Numbered from the stretch's first letter, positions 16,388 to 25,193 are shown. The stretch is DNA of 64,000 nucleotides from Oscillospiraceae bacterium (GCA_910574995.1 CAJTCS010000004.1:272049-336048); one strand, 5' to 3'. Numbers and translations are program-made. Notes: generated by a model not told the origin, from the sequence alone.

Positions 16388-17419
16388 ATGAAATACACAA
16401 AATTAGGCAATTCGGATCTGAACGTCTCCCGCATCTGCATGGGCTGCATGGGCTTTGGAAACGCCCAGACCGGCCAGCACAGCTGGACCATTGACGAGGA
16501 CCATTCCCGCGAGATCATCAAGCGCGGCCTTGAGTTGGGCGTCAACTTCTACGACACCGCCATTGGCTACCAGAACGGCACCAGCGAGCAGTATGTGGGC
16601 CGCGCCCTGCGGGACTTTGCCAAACGGGAGGACGTGGTGGTGGCCACGAAATTCGTACCCCGCAGCGCGGAGGAAATTGCGGCGGGCGTGACCGGCCAGC
16701 AGCACATCGCAAAGCTACTGGACACCAGCCTTCAGCACTTAGGCATGGATTACGTTGACCTGTACATCTACCATATGTGGGACTACAACACCCCTATCTA
16801 CGACATTATGGAGGGGCTGAACAATGCTGTTAAGGCGGGCAAGGTGCGGTACATCGGCATTTCCAACTGCTACGCCTACCAGCTGGCAAAGGCCAACGCC
16901 ATCGCCGAGCAGAACGGCTTTGCCAAGTTTGTGTCCATCCAGGGGCACTACAACCTGATTTTCCAGGAGGAAGAAAGGGAAATGGCAAGGCTCTGCGCCG
17001 AGGACAACATCGCTATGACCCCCTACAGCGCCCTGGCAGGCGGCAGGCTCTCCAAACGGCCCGGGGAGACCTCCAAGCGCTTGCAAGAGGACAGCTACGC
17101 TAAGGGCAAGTATGATGCTACGGCGGAACAGGACGGCAAAATCATTGCGCGGGTAGCAGAGCTGGCCGACAAGCACGGGGTGAGTATGACGGAAATCTCC
17201 CTCGCGTGGCTGCTGACAAAGGTTACATCCCCGGTGGTGGGCGCCACGAAGCTGCACCACATTGAGGGCGCGGCCAAGGCGGTTGACTTAGAACTGACGG
17301 CAGAGGAACTTGCCTATTTGGAAGAACCCTACGTCCCCCACAGGCTGGTGGGCGTGATGGCACAGAACACGGCGGCCACGGCAGGGCAGAAGCAGGTCTG
17401 GTCGCTGAATCAGAAATAA
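16388..17419 (+). CDS. Aldo/keto reductase
   Basis: A 343-residue AKR with NFYDTAIGYQNG (catalytic Asp/Tyr), VVVATKFVP (Lys) and LYIYHMWD (His), then SPVVGATKLHHIEGA as the cofactor-binding end. It resembles YdhF/YajO-like reductases acting on small carbonyls or sugars. ATG 16388 follows TGGAGG. It is downstream of a MerR-like gene and 25 nt before a decarboxylase-like gene, all on the plus strand, which implies a detoxification-type operon. Substrate not identifiable from sequence. Confidence 0.88.
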   Translation: MKYTKLGNSDLNVSRICMGCMGFGNAQTGQHSWTIDEDHSREIIKRGLELGVNFYDTAIGYQNGTSEQYVGRALRDFAKREDVVVATKFVPRSAEEIAAGVTGQQHIAKLLDTSLQHLGMDYVDLYIYHMWDYNTPIYDIMEGLNNAVKAGKVRYIGISNCYAYQLAKANAIAEQNGFAKFVSIQGHYNLIFQEEEREMARLCAEDNIAMTPYSALAGGRLSKRPGETSKRLQEDSYAKGKYDATAEQDGKIIARVAELADKHGVSMTEISLAWLLTKVTSPVVGATKLHHIEGAAKAVDLELTAEELAYLEEPYVPHRLVGVMAQNTAATAGQKQVWSLNQK

Positions 17420-17444
17420 AGTTAGATTTTGGAGGTTGTACGGT

Positions 17445-18146
17445 ATGGAAAATTTGCGTAAGACAGACCCGGAGTTTATGGAGCGTTTCGAGCATTTCGC
17501 CTTTGAGGAAGTCCCCCAAGAGGAGGGCCAGCAGCTGGACGAGGAAACCCGCTATATGGCGATTCTGGCCACCCTGCTGGGCTGCCAGGGCATGGATGCG
17601 TACCAGGTCATGCTGCCCAAGGCCCTGGACGCGGGGCTTTCCCCGGTGCAGGTGAAAGAGATCGTCTACCAGGCCTTCGACTATCTGGGCATGGGCCGGG
17701 TGTGGCCGTTCCTGGAGATCACCAACTGCATCCTTGAACAACGGGGCGTGGCGCTGCCCCTGCCCTCTCAAGCCACGACCACCATGGAAGACCGCCTGGA
17801 AAAAGGAGCGCAGGCCCAGGCGGAAATCTTTGGGGAACATATGAAAGAGGCGTGGAAGGCCGGGCACATCAACCGGTGGCTGGCGGCAAACTGCTTTGGC
17901 GACTACTACACCCGCAGCGGCTTGACTTTGGCCCAGCGGGAGATGATCACCTTCTGCTTTCTGGCGGCCCAGGGCGGGTGCGAGCCCCAGCTCACCGCCC
18001 ACGCCAATGGCAACCTAAACATGGGCAATGATAAAGAATTCCTCCTTCGGGTGGTTTCCCAGTGCCTGCCCTATATCGGCTATCCGCGAAGTTTGAACGC
18101 CATCGCCTGTATCAATAAGGCGGCGGACGGTTGGGGCAGAGCCTGA
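17445..18146 (+). CDS. Carboxymuconolactone decarboxylase-family protein
   Basis: A 233-residue protein with two CMD/AhpD-like modules: DEETRYMAILATLLGCQGMD with KEIVYQAFDYLGMGR, then LAQREMITFCFLAAQGGCEP with LLRVVSQCLPYIGYPR. Family members either decarboxylate gamma-carboxymuconolactone or act as thiol peroxidase-like proteins. The CXXC/H motif of AhpD is not obvious here, so a redox role is uncertain. ATG 17445 has GGAGG upstream. It is the last gene of the MerR-like/AKR operon, and in many gut Clostridia such genes accompany AKRs. Confidence 0.82.
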   Translation: MENLRKTDPEFMERFEHFAFEEVPQEEGQQLDEETRYMAILATLLGCQGMDAYQVMLPKALDAGLSPVQVKEIVYQAFDYLGMGRVWPFLEITNCILEQRGVALPLPSQATTTMEDRLEKGAQAQAEIFGEHMKEAWKAGHINRWLAANCFGDYYTRSGLTLAQREMITFCFLAAQGGCEPQLTAHANGNLNMGNDKEFLLRVVSQCLPYIGYPRSLNAIACINKAADGWGRA

Positions 18147-18330
18147 CAGCTATCACCAAACTTGCGCCGGACACCGCTTGGCATCTCTTGTTTTATTGAA
18201 ATGGTCGGCGCTTGACGGCCCCCGCGCTTTAACCTGCTTGTCTTTTGACCGTTTTATCCTCCACAACCTTATGTATATTCTTTCGTTTTGATGTATACAT
18301 CTCACACGGTTGAATTGTTTCAGATTTCTA
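18147..18330. other. Spacer with one inverted repeat
   Basis: No gene. ATGTATA and TATACAT flank a ~16-nt gap at about 18270-18300, just upstream of the pnuC-like promoter, and could be an operator. No clear terminator is seen for the preceding operon. Confidence 0.35.
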
Positions 18331-18478
18331 TTGACTTCTCCGACAAGCTATGCTACAATGACTATGCAAATTAATAGATATACTCTGCCACCGGGTAGAG
18401 AGCGAAAGCATTCGGTACACTTCGTTAGGTCTTTGAAGATGTGTACACGAGTGCTTATTTTCTTTGGAGGTGTTCTGT
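18331..18478 (+). promoter_or_regulatory. Strong promoter and structured 5' leader of PnuC-like gene
   Basis: TTGACT (18331-18336), 17-nt spacer, TACAAT (18354-18359). A leader of ~110 nt follows with a GCGAAAGC mini-hairpin and a larger stem, GTACACTTC pairing with GAAGATGTGTAC. PnuC-type genes are often under riboswitch control (NAD+, thiamine or FMN types), so this leader is a candidate RNA sensor. No known riboswitch consensus is matched with confidence. Confidence 0.5.
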
Positions 18479-19189
18479 ATGTTCCCCAAAATTTCAAAAG
18501 CCGGGAGTCGCTATTTCACTAGAAACGAGGTTATTCTGTGGTGCTTGTCTGCTGGTTTCATCGTTCTGTCCTTTTTCCTCTTTGATCGTGAAAATTATCT
18601 GACGCTTGCCGCCTCGCTTATCGGTGTGACCTCGCTGATTTTCAACGCGAAGGGGAATCCTTTTGGGCAGGCTCTGATGATAGTGTTTAGTGTCCTGTAT
18701 GGCGTTATCTCCTATACCTTTACCTATTATGGTGAAATGGCCACCTACTTGGGCATGACTGCGCCCATGGCCGCAGTTGCCTTGGTTTCCTGGCTCAAGA
18801 ACCTATACGAAAAGGGCAAGACGGAGGTCAAAGTGAACCGTCTGCCAAGAAAGGAAATATATCTCATGACATTTCTAACTATCGCGGTTACATTTGGGTT
18901 TTATCACCTTTTGGCTGCACTTAACACCGCGAATTTGACCCCCAGCACAGTGTCAGTTGCCACGAGTTTTTTGGCCGCATATCTCACGTTCCGGCGCAGT
19001 CCTTTTTTTGCCATAGCTTACGCCGCAAACGATGTGGTTCTTATTGTCCTGTGGGTATTGGCAGCGCTGTCTGATATATCCTACTTGTCGGTTATTATTT
19101 GCTTTGTTGTGTTTCTGGCTAATGATATTTATGGGTTCATCAATTGGTCTAAAATGTACAGGCGTCAGGAGATGCTTGGCAGCAGGTAA
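18479..19189 (+). CDS. PnuC-family vitamin-precursor transporter
   Basis: A 236-residue membrane protein with about seven hydrophobic segments. It has the PnuC-type motif near the end (YAANDVVLIVLWVLAAL and ANDIYGFINWSKMYRRQ), where the W and N residues contact the substrate in known structures. PnuC proteins import nicotinamide riboside by facilitated diffusion; relatives carry thiamine or riboflavin. ATG 18479 follows GGAGG. The structured leader may reveal the substrate. It stands 27 nt before a PPOX-family flavoprotein gene. Confidence 0.82.
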   Translation: MFPKISKAGSRYFTRNEVILWCLSAGFIVLSFFLFDRENYLTLAASLIGVTSLIFNAKGNPFGQALMIVFSVLYGVISYTFTYYGEMATYLGMTAPMAAVALVSWLKNLYEKGKTEVKVNRLPRKEIYLMTFLTIAVTFGFYHLLAALNTANLTPSTVSVATSFLAAYLTFRRSPFFAIAYAANDVVLIVLWVLAALSDISYLSVIICFVVFLANDIYGFINWSKMYRRQEMLGSR

Positions 19190-19216
19190 AAATCATTATG
19201 AAAGAGAGGAAAAATC

Positions 19217-19708
19217 ATGTTCAGAGAAATGAGAAGGAAAAAACAACAGTTGAGCGAATCCGAATGCTCCGATATTTTTGCGCGGGGAACCTCCGGCGTA
19301 CTGGCACTTCTGGGGGATGATGGTTATCCTTATGCCGTGCCACTTAGCTATGTCTATGATAATCATAAAATCTATTTCCATAGTGCAAAGACTGGGCACA
19401 AAATAGATGCCATCCGGTCCTGCAGCAAAGCTTCGTTCTGCGTAATCGATCAAGACCAGGTTGTGGCCGAGGAGTATACGACATATTTTAAGAGTGTGAT
19501 CGCTTTCGGTAAAATTCAGTTGTTCGAGGATCCATCCGAAAAGAGAGGCGCCATAGAAAAGCTGGCAATAAAATACTATCCTGCCAACAACGAAACCAAT
19601 CGCAATCACTCCATTGACAAGGAATGGAAACCTCTGTGCGTTTTTGTGTTATCTGTCGAGTGCATGACGGGAAAGGCAGCCATAGAGCTTGTGCGGAGAG
19701 GCATGTGA
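19217..19708 (+). CDS. Pyridoxamine 5'-phosphate oxidase-related (Nim-like) flavoprotein
   Basis: A 163-residue split-barrel flavoprotein. Motifs: GTSGVLALLGDDGYPYAVPL, YFHSAKTGHKIDAIRSC (FMN phosphate loop), and the late-strand VECMTGKAAIELVRRG typical of NimA-like proteins. It would bind FMN and reduce small compounds; Nim proteins reduce nitroimidazoles, but substrate range cannot be told here. It sits directly after the PnuC-like gene, with which it probably shares a promoter. Confidence 0.83.
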   Translation: MFREMRRKKQQLSESECSDIFARGTSGVLALLGDDGYPYAVPLSYVYDNHKIYFHSAKTGHKIDAIRSCSKASFCVIDQDQVVAEEYTTYFKSVIAFGKIQLFEDPSEKRGAIEKLAIKYYPANNETNRNHSIDKEWKPLCVFVLSVECMTGKAAIELVRRGM

Positions 19709-19714
19709 GGTTTT

Positions 19715-20050
19715 CTTTGTTTTGCGGCTCAAACTTTGAGCGATGCTAATGCCTTTGACACATCACTGTTTCTATGTTACTATCACGATCAATGATATAT
19801 CTTGCCGCCCATATTGCTCTGCTGAATGGTCGTAAACCGCTCTGTTTTTCTCCTGAGAATTTTGAATATCATCAATAAAGCATCAAAAGCTGGCGGGGCG
19901 TGTGATTCGAGAAAACTTGGGCCTTAACGGCGCGGAAAACTGGCTGCTATATGCCCGTCCATGCCTTTTCCACATCCACTCCAAAACCAGCATGCAAGAC
20001 GTTGACCTAGCGGTCAAGTCTCCGGGTTCGAATCCTTCTGCCCCTGCCTC
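19715..20050 (+). repeat. Dispersed repeat R2 with tRNA-Trp 3'-half, copy i
   Basis: Begins TTTTCTTTGTTTTGCGGCTC, has a promoter-like TTTGACA and TATGTTACTATCA stretch, then ATCATCAATAAAGCATCAAA, GCGGAAAACTGG, a CTATATGCCCG stretch and CCACATCCACTCCAAAACC. It ends in GGGTTCGAATCCTTCTGCCC, the T-arm and acceptor end of tRNA-Trp. The region between the anticodon loop and the T-arm is altered (an extra ~30 nt). Related copies lie at 31915-32195 (minus), 52612-52985 and, in part, 48245-48330. It is likely an integration-site remnant. Confidence 0.7.
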
Positions 20051-20054
20051 GCCA

Positions 20055-20240
20055 GAAACTACGACACGGCTATCGCAACAGGTGTCGGAGAGAGAGTAGA
20101 CACACTCTATGAAATTCACGTCAGCAGCGGAGCCTCCGGCCTCTCAATTCGCCTTTGCCGAGACTGCCTCTGCAAGCTGGTCGGTGAGGCTCACTTTGCC
20201 TGCAACCTCGCAGACAGAGCAAGGGAGGTGGAGATGACAT
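20055..20240 (+). pseudogene. Fragment of a conserved element protein, frameshifted at a GA repeat
   Basis: Frame 1 reads NYDTAIATGVGER, then a GAGAGAGAG run. Two bases fewer would continue as VDTLYEIHVSSGASGLSIRL and CRDCLCKLVGEAHFACNLAD. The C-terminal CRDC and LCKL pattern suggests a small zinc-type protein carried on ICEs. There is no start: the 5' end abuts repeat R2. The stop overlaps the next ORF's ATG. Confidence 0.55.
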
Positions 20241-20410
20241 GACACCAGATCGGCAGGCGGAACTTATCGCCGCAGCTTGTAGGCAGGTAGGGCTTGATAG
20301 CCATATCCGCCGGATTGAACGCCGGAAAGAGGCGCAGACTTGGGCGGAGAAGATTTCCGTCCAGTTCATGCAGGCCGGGCAGCAGTTCCCCGTGAAGAAC
20401 AGCTATATTC
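20239..20410 (+). CDS. N-terminal part of an element-borne hypothetical protein
   Basis: ATG 20239 overlaps the preceding frame's stop and follows GGGAGG. The first ~55 residues (MTPDRQAELIAAACRQVGLD, HIRRIERRKEAQTWAEKISV, QFMQAGQQFPVKNSYI) look coding and helical. Beyond about 20410 the plus frame looks like the antisense of a minus-strand frame, so the gene is probably cut there. No known family. Confidence 0.4.
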
Positions 20411-20419
20411 ACAACAGCA

Positions 20420-20778
20420 AACTCTGCATCCAATCGACCATTGCCCTGGGGTTCGCCCCCTCGGCCATCTTCGTGCTTTTCCGTATCGACCTTATGGAGT
20501 CTAATACCGGCCTTTTTGGGTTCATTCTCAGCGCCGGCACCGTTCTCGAAAATAGGATACAAAGCTCCATCCCTATAAGTCTTATCATCGCCTAACAGAG
20601 ATGCCTTAATCTCAAAATGCTTATCTGGGAATGTCTTCTTATAGCTTTCATGTGTAGCCGTTTCGCGAATGAAATAATGACCGGCAACAAGACCTTTACC
20701 GCCATCATTAAAGCCGCCTCTAAGTTCGTCTGGAAGCTCATAAATATTACTATTGCCTTTTCGCTTCAATTCACACAT
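20420..20778 (-). CDS. Possible minus-strand hypothetical, uncertain
   Basis: A frame starting near 20778 encodes MCELKRKGNSNIYELPDELR, then GHYFIRETATHESYKKTFPD, HFEIKASLLGDDKTYRDGAL and YPIFENGAGAENEPKKAG. Codon use looks protein-like, but the ribosome site is weak and the frame runs on antisense into the neighbour. I do not recognise a family. It may be the central part of a larger decayed gene. Confidence 0.3.
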
Positions 20779-20992
20779 ACGGCCGCCCTTGTTGACTTTC
20801 TTATTATGAAATATTGTCACCCTGAGTACATGGCCAAAAGTTTCCCACACCAGTTTGCCGGTAAATTTTCCAATCATCCCATTCAACACGACGGTCCTGA
20901 TATTGGTCAATAATGAAACTTTGCCAGGGGCCATGCGTAAACTTAAATGCATCATCTGACTTTGATGTAAAGCTAAACGCAAAACTCTGTCT

Positions 20993-21673
20993 TTGGAAGG
21001 GCAAACGCTTGTGCTTGCTCCGCATGAAGGCATCATTCCGTCTGATATTTGGCTGGCAGCCCGCAAGAAATGCCTCAACAACAAGAATGTCGGCATACCC
21101 TCAAAGGCGAAGAACTCCTGGCTGATTGGTAAAGCTAAGTGCGGCAAATGCGGCCATGCGTTAAGTATCCGATATTCCAAAAAGAACAGTGTGCGCTACT
21201 TCATGTGCGGCTATCGTCTGAACGCCCGAGGATGCGACGGGTTCGGTACTCTGCGTGCGCCAGAGCTTGAAAGTTTCGTTTTGAACGCGATGCGGGAAAG
21301 GCTGAAGGCCTTTGAAACTCTTTCTTCTTCTACAGAGGCAAGGGCGAACCCCAAATTGAATGAACTCCGGATTAAAGAACACCAATTGAGCGAAGAGATG
21401 GATACGCTTTTGGAGAAGGTCATGCAGGCTGATGGTGCGCTTATGGCGCTCATAAATCAAAGGGCATCTATTCTGGATGCGCAGCTTAAAGAAGTCCGGA
21501 AAGAAATCCGTGAAATTACGGCGGCTACGCCATCCACGGATATTAAGACTCTCACGGGCTACTTCTCGAAGTGGGAGGAACTTTCGGTTGATGACAAAAG
21601 AAGCGTGGTTGACCTGCTGATTGCTCAAGTCAAGGCTACGAAGGAAAGCGTTGAGATTGTGTGGAAGATTTGA
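20993..21673 (+). pseudogene. C-terminal half of a large serine recombinase
   Basis: About 225 residues hold the end of the recombinase domain (TLVLAPHEGIIPSDIWLAAR), a zinc ribbon (KCGKCGHALSIRY, CGYRLNARGCDG) and the long coiled coil (ELRIKEHQLSEEMDTLLEKV), ending in LLIAQVKATKESVEIVWKI. The catalytic resolvase domain and its serine are missing upstream. It is inactive as a recombinase on its own. Such genes drive excision and integration of Tn1549/TnpX-type elements. Confidence 0.8.
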
Positions 21674-21678
21674 CTACT

Positions 21679-21729
21679 TCATAGTGATTGTATTGCTTTT
21701 CCGTTAGTCAAAAACTTTTTCTGAGCCAT
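21679..21729 (-). other. Orphan gene start MAQKKFLTNGKAIQSL
   Basis: A very strong ribosome site (AAAGGAGGG) and ATG 21729 open a 16-codon frame. The same start (MAQKKLLTNGKA) with the same upstream DNA is found at 50212, again cut after ~12 codons. Both are 5' stubs of one gene family whose body has been lost. Confidence 0.6.
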
Positions 21730-22115
21730 CTGTCAGCCCTCCTTTCGTCAACAACACAACATACCACACCTTGTTGCGAAAGTCCACTGACATTTTTCTT
21801 ACTTTTTCTACTCTGCTGAAAAGCTCTTTCTTTGTTTATGCGGCGCAATTTTTGGGCTAACAACTCTCTTGCTTTCTTGAAAACGAAAAGCAGTCGCAAA
21901 CCCTCCGCAACACCTTTTTTGACCCCTAAAAACTCCCTGAAACACCGCCATTTTTGAGCCAAGAAACCCTACTTTTTCCGCAAATTTTGATTAGCAACCC
22001 TTATCGTGATTTTGCACTAGAAAGCCCAAAATCCCTTGAAACGACCGGCATTGCCGGGCGTTGTGAATCGGCGGAGAGGTGCATCGCAACCCACCCGCCT
22101 TTCTCCTGCTTGAAA
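21690..22115. repeat. GCAACCC-type dispersed repeat R1, copy b
   Basis: Shares with copy c (50175-50695) the MAQKK leader, the ACATACCACACC/GATACCACACCTC stretch, AAGTCCACTGACATTTTTCT, CTCTTTCTTTGT, and then the core TTAGCAACCCTTATCGTGAT, TTTTGCACTAGAAAGCCC and the CCGGC-rich hairpin. The core is also in copy a (3335-3475). No large gene lies within. Confidence 0.72.
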
Positions 22116-22333
22116 ATCGACACTCTGGATTCTATAGGCGAGTTGTGCAATACGGCAGTACCTTTACGGTGTATAATCCCTTAAAGCCAGTCTCAAAATC
22201 CAGGTCAGATACGCCGCAACATTCCCCTGAATATTCCCGCCCTCATAAATCGTCACAAATGCCCCACAAAGGCGTTTATCTCGCTCTGTCCTGGTGTATC
22301 TTTACTCCTGTCACAAAACCGCTAACACCGCCC
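22116..22333. other. Spacer after R1 copy b
   Basis: No convincing gene on either strand. Overlapping short plus-strand frames lack ribosome sites. Confidence 0.3.
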
Positions 22334-22426
22334 TCACATATCCTTGCGGATCAGGTCTACGGTCTGCGTTTCCGGGTCCCACTCAAACAAGAGAGGGCCT
22401 TTGCCATCTTTTGCGCGAACTTCCAT
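22334..22426 (-). CDS. 30-residue element-borne small protein
   Basis: ATG 22426 lies after AAAGGAGGGG and encodes MEVRAKDGKGPLLFEWDPET, QTVDLIRKDM and a stop. The ribosome site is strong and the composition protein-like. A second, overlapping 33-codon frame (MPMRMEERRGGTWK...) starts about 30 nt upstream with its own AAGGAGGTG. It may be the truncated N-terminus of a longer ICE protein. Confidence 0.45.
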   Translation of the reverse strand: MEVRAKDGKGPLLFEWDPETQTVDLIRKDM

Positions 22427-22557
22427 ATGTTCCGCCCCTCCTTTCTTCCATTCTCATAGGCATCACCTCCTTGGGTTGTATTGCAATTTAGCGGTTTCGC
22501 TGAATTGCGTACTCGTAGAGCAAAAAAATACAAAATAAGGATAGCGGGAACGGGAGA

Positions 22558-22830
22558 TTACAAAATCCCCAGTTCCTGCATCCGTATACCTGCTGACTGC
22601 TTCGATACTTGAAAGAATTCAGCAAGTTTGTTTTTGAGCGTGTAACTCAAAACATAGGGGCTGTCGATTTCAGACAATTCCTCACGAAAATCCTCTGCCG
22701 CCTGGATGAACATCTCTTTCGGCAAATGGCGTTTGCCCCGGCGAAAGGAAAACCAGCACACCGCTGATTACCGCGCCCCGGCCCGCAGATACCAGGAAGG
22801 ACACGGTGGGCTTCATCCGTGATACGCGCC
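22558..22830 (-). pseudogene. Remnant of an ImmA/IrrE-type metallopeptidase
   Basis: The last 67 residues (HLPKEMFIQAAEDFREELSE, SYTLKNKLAEFFQVSKQSAG, IRMQELGIL) match the usual C-terminus of ImmA-like proteases. The HEXXH zinc site is not found; a second frame (ARITDEAHRVLPGICG) seems to hold scrambled upstream sequence. ImmA proteases cleave ICE repressors. It is decayed. Confidence 0.55.
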
Positions 22831-22949
22831 ACCTTCCTGTACCGTTTTACTTAAAAGATAGGCTCGCTTCAATAATTGTTTTTAGATAAAGCACAATTTT
22901 TTCTTTATCTTTGGTGTGCTTTTCTTTGGCCTAATCAACTAAGGTTTGG

Positions 22950-23330
22950 GCAAGTGGAAAAAGATGATATCCCCATGCAAAGGCAGTATTGCCCAGACTT
23001 TATTGACAGTCACCCCGATTGGATGCTGGCAAATGAGTTTTACGAAAAGGGCATTTCCGGCTTTAAGGTTTCCGCAAAAGAGCGTGACGCTATCCAGGAA
23101 ATGCAGCGGGACGCGGTACAAGGAAAGTTTGACATACTGCTTGTCTATATGTTTGACCGCTTGGGCCGAAAGGACGATGAAACGCCCAATGCACCTTTGA
23201 AGCCCGGAAAATGATTGTCTCACAGTTTGTGAAGTCCGTGTACGTTTACAAAGACTACACGCTGGAAGTTGAATTTAACGTGGCTTTTGAAGATTCCCAG
23301 AACCTTGTAGCCAAGTGTAGCAGACTTCGG
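22950..23330 (+). pseudogene. Serine recombinase with central deletion
   Basis: The N-terminal part has the end of a resolvase domain (GISGFKVSAKERDAIQEMQR, FDILLVYMFDRLGRKDDETP). At about 23188 it jumps, with a frame change, to a recombinase C-terminus (FEARKMIVSQFVKSVYVYKD, YTLEVEFNVAFEDS). Around 300-400 residues are missing and the start is unclear. Non-functional. Confidence 0.7.
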
Positions 23331-23394
23331 CAGACAGAACCGGACATCTATGGAGCGGAATCAATGTCCGCATATTTCAGGGAAACACATTCCA

Positions 23395-24048
23395 TCATCC
23401 TTTTTCTGAGGACATTCTTATCATAATCGAGGTGTCCAACATCCGGGCAATCTCGTTTTCAGTTTTGCGAACCTGCACACTTGGATCATGGGCTGGCTCT
23501 ACAGGAATCTGTACTATTTCAGGATTGACAATCACCCGGTTTAGCAGTACAGTTATATCATCCAGCAGTGCGCTGTCGGCCTTTTGAATCGCTGTGCGGC
23601 ACTCGACGTTGGAACATATCCACCTTTGCGGGCAGTTCTTGAACCGGCTGTCGTGCCGACGGCTCATTTCAGAACCGCATACTGGGCAAATTATCGGTAC
23701 ATCTATATGGAAAATTTCGTAGTTGCGGTTAGTGGCGCTTTGCGTGTTCTTATTGGCTTTCATTTCAACCATGGCCCGTTGATCTTCTTCGTCAATAACA
23801 GATGGAAAACCGTCCTTGCCGGTGTAGCGTTCATCTTCTATCAGGCGCATGATGCGGGACTTGTTCCAGCCGGTAACGCCAGGCTGATACTCGATATTTT
23901 CATCATTCAGCCAGTCGGAAATATCCAACAGTGACATACCGTTTTGATACTCGTTGAAAATGCGATTCAGCACCATAACCTCTTGCGGATGGGTGATTAT
24001 CACACCATTCTGATACTGGTATCCGAATGGGATATTTCTCTTTTTCAT
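23395..24048 (-). pseudogene. Small serine-recombinase-like protein without catalytic domain, 3'-cut
   Basis: About 217 residues: a Recombinase domain (MKKRNIPFGYQYQNGVIITH, DISDWLNDENIEYQPGVTGW, IMRLIEDERYTGKDGFP) and a zinc ribbon (CPVCGSEMSRRHD, CPQRWICSNVEC). Proteins of this shape, lacking the resolvase domain, occur in tandem recombinase clusters of Clostridial elements, so absence of the domain may be natural. The C-terminus ends abruptly (TSIMIRMSSEKG). Start either ATG 24048 or GTG 24060. Confidence 0.65.
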
Positions 24049-24235
24049 ACCGTGCGGCACCTCACATTCTCAGGAATTTGCTCCGTGAAGGCCAGCCCGC
24101 CGACGAGATGGAAAGTCAGCCGCGTATTGTCTACAACTGTGATGCTTTAGATAATTTCATTAAATAACTCTTGACTAAATTTCGCACCCGGCAAATATCC
24201 CGCCAGGGTGTCATCCAGCGATTTCAGCGTGTATA

Positions 24236-24370
24236 TCAGCTCATCCTTTCTGTCAGCCGGTCTACTGCTTCACCCATAGTAAGCCCTGTTTCCTTTGCGA
24301 TCTCGCGCAAATCCCTTGCCGTCTTTTTCATGACGGTTATTTGAATATCTTCCAAGTTTGATTTACCCAT
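24236..24370 (-). CDS. 44-residue helical protein, overlaps XRE gene
   Basis: ATG 24370 lies inside the end of the XRE gene (8-nt overlap), so the two are translationally coupled. Sequence: MGKSNLEDIQITVMKKTARD, LREIAKETGLTMGEAVDRLT, ERMS. The short strand followed by two helices resembles a ribbon-helix-helix antitoxin or regulator. Function not known. Its coupling to the XRE gene suggests a joint regulatory role in element maintenance. Confidence 0.55.
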   Translation of the reverse strand: MGKSNLEDIQITVMKKTARDLREIAKETGLTMGEAVDRLTERMS

Positions 24371-24737
24371 GGGCTGTGCTCTCTTTCATTATCCGGTATG
24401 CCTTAACCACGCTTTTTTCTTCCGGGGTAAGCTCCCCGAACCGCTGGGGGTCTGGCAAAGGGTGTCTCTGTACCTTGCTTTTGAGGCGGCACACGTCCAT
24501 GCCAGCATATTTTTCCGGGAACATGAACACAACGGCGGAGATGCCGTAAAATTCTGCCAATATGCGGAGGGCCTGCACGTCTGGGGTGGTCTTGCCATTT
24601 TCATAGTAGGTATAGGTGGCGCGGTTTACCTGTAAAACCCTGGCCACCTCATCTTGGCTGAAGCCACAGGCCAGCCTAACGTTGCGGAGCGTTTTCTTTA
24701 AGTTGTCCTTAAAACCCTTTGCATACAGGTTATCCAT
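24363..24737 (-). CDS. XRE-family regulator of mobile element
   Basis: A 125-residue protein. Residues ~12-65 are a Cro/C1 HTH (LRNVRLACGFSQDEVARVLQ, NRATYTYYENGKTTPDVQAL). The C-terminal portion (PQRFGELTPEEKSVVKAYRI) is typical of ICE repressors that ImmA cleaves. ATG 24737 follows GGGGAAAG; longer starts lack good sites. It is divergent from another XRE gene (24936), with two palindromic operators between, like a lysogeny switch. Confidence 0.8.
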   Translation of the reverse strand: MDNLYAKGFKDNLKKTLRNVRLACGFSQDEVARVLQVNRATYTYYENGKTTPDVQALRILAEFYGISAVVFMFPEKYAGMDVCRLKSKVQRHPLPDPQRFGELTPEEKSVVKAYRIMKESTAHG

Positions 24738-24840
24738 TTTCTTTCCCCGTCTTTCCTTAATAGTTTTTTCACGCATGAGGGTATCTACATCTCCAACGCC
24801 TGACAAGCTCAATTCTGTCTTGGCTAAAAATTTAAAAAAA

Positions 24841-24924
24841 ATTAACTATGTATAGTTAATCAGAGGCTTTTTTACTGCTATCATGGATACACTATAAGAA
24901 AGAATAAGGTTAACCATGATAGCA
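24841..24924. promoter_or_regulatory. Two operators in the divergent XRE intergenic region
   Basis: Operator 1: ATTAACTATGTATAGTTAAT (24841-24860), a palindrome around GT. Operator 2: TGCTATCATGG (24876-24886) and CCATGATAGCA (24914-24924), perfect 11-bp arms 27 nt apart. Each is suited to one of the two XRE proteins. Confidence 0.65.
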
Positions 24925-24935
24925 GAAGGGCACTT

Positions 24936-25193
24936 ATGAACTCTGATTATTCGAAAATTATTTTGAATAGGATACTCTTTTTGTGTGAAAAACGAGGCAT
25001 TACGATTAACAAACTTGCAGACATGAGTGGAGTCCGTCAATCTACCATCCACAATTTAGTGTGTGGTGCATCCGTAAACCCCAAAATCCGCACGCTACAC
25101 AAAATTGCTATTGCCTTTAATATGACATTAGCTGAATTTCTTGATTATGAAGAATTAAATGATTATTCCTTTGATAATGAAGTCGAGGAATAA
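24936..25193 (+). CDS. Small XRE-family regulator
   Basis: An 85-residue Cro-like protein. HTH residues ~12-66 (ILFLCEKRGITINKLADMSG, VRQSTIHNLVCGASVNPKIR, LHKIAIAFNMTLAEFLDYEE), followed by a short acidic tail. Its coding sequence is AT-rich compared with the flanks, as expected for element DNA. It is divergent from the XRE gene at 24363-24737 across the operators. It probably forms the other half of a bistable switch. Confidence 0.8.
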   Translation: MNSDYSKIILNRILFLCEKRGITINKLADMSGVRQSTIHNLVCGASVNPKIRTLHKIAIAFNMTLAEFLDYEELNDYSFDNEVEE

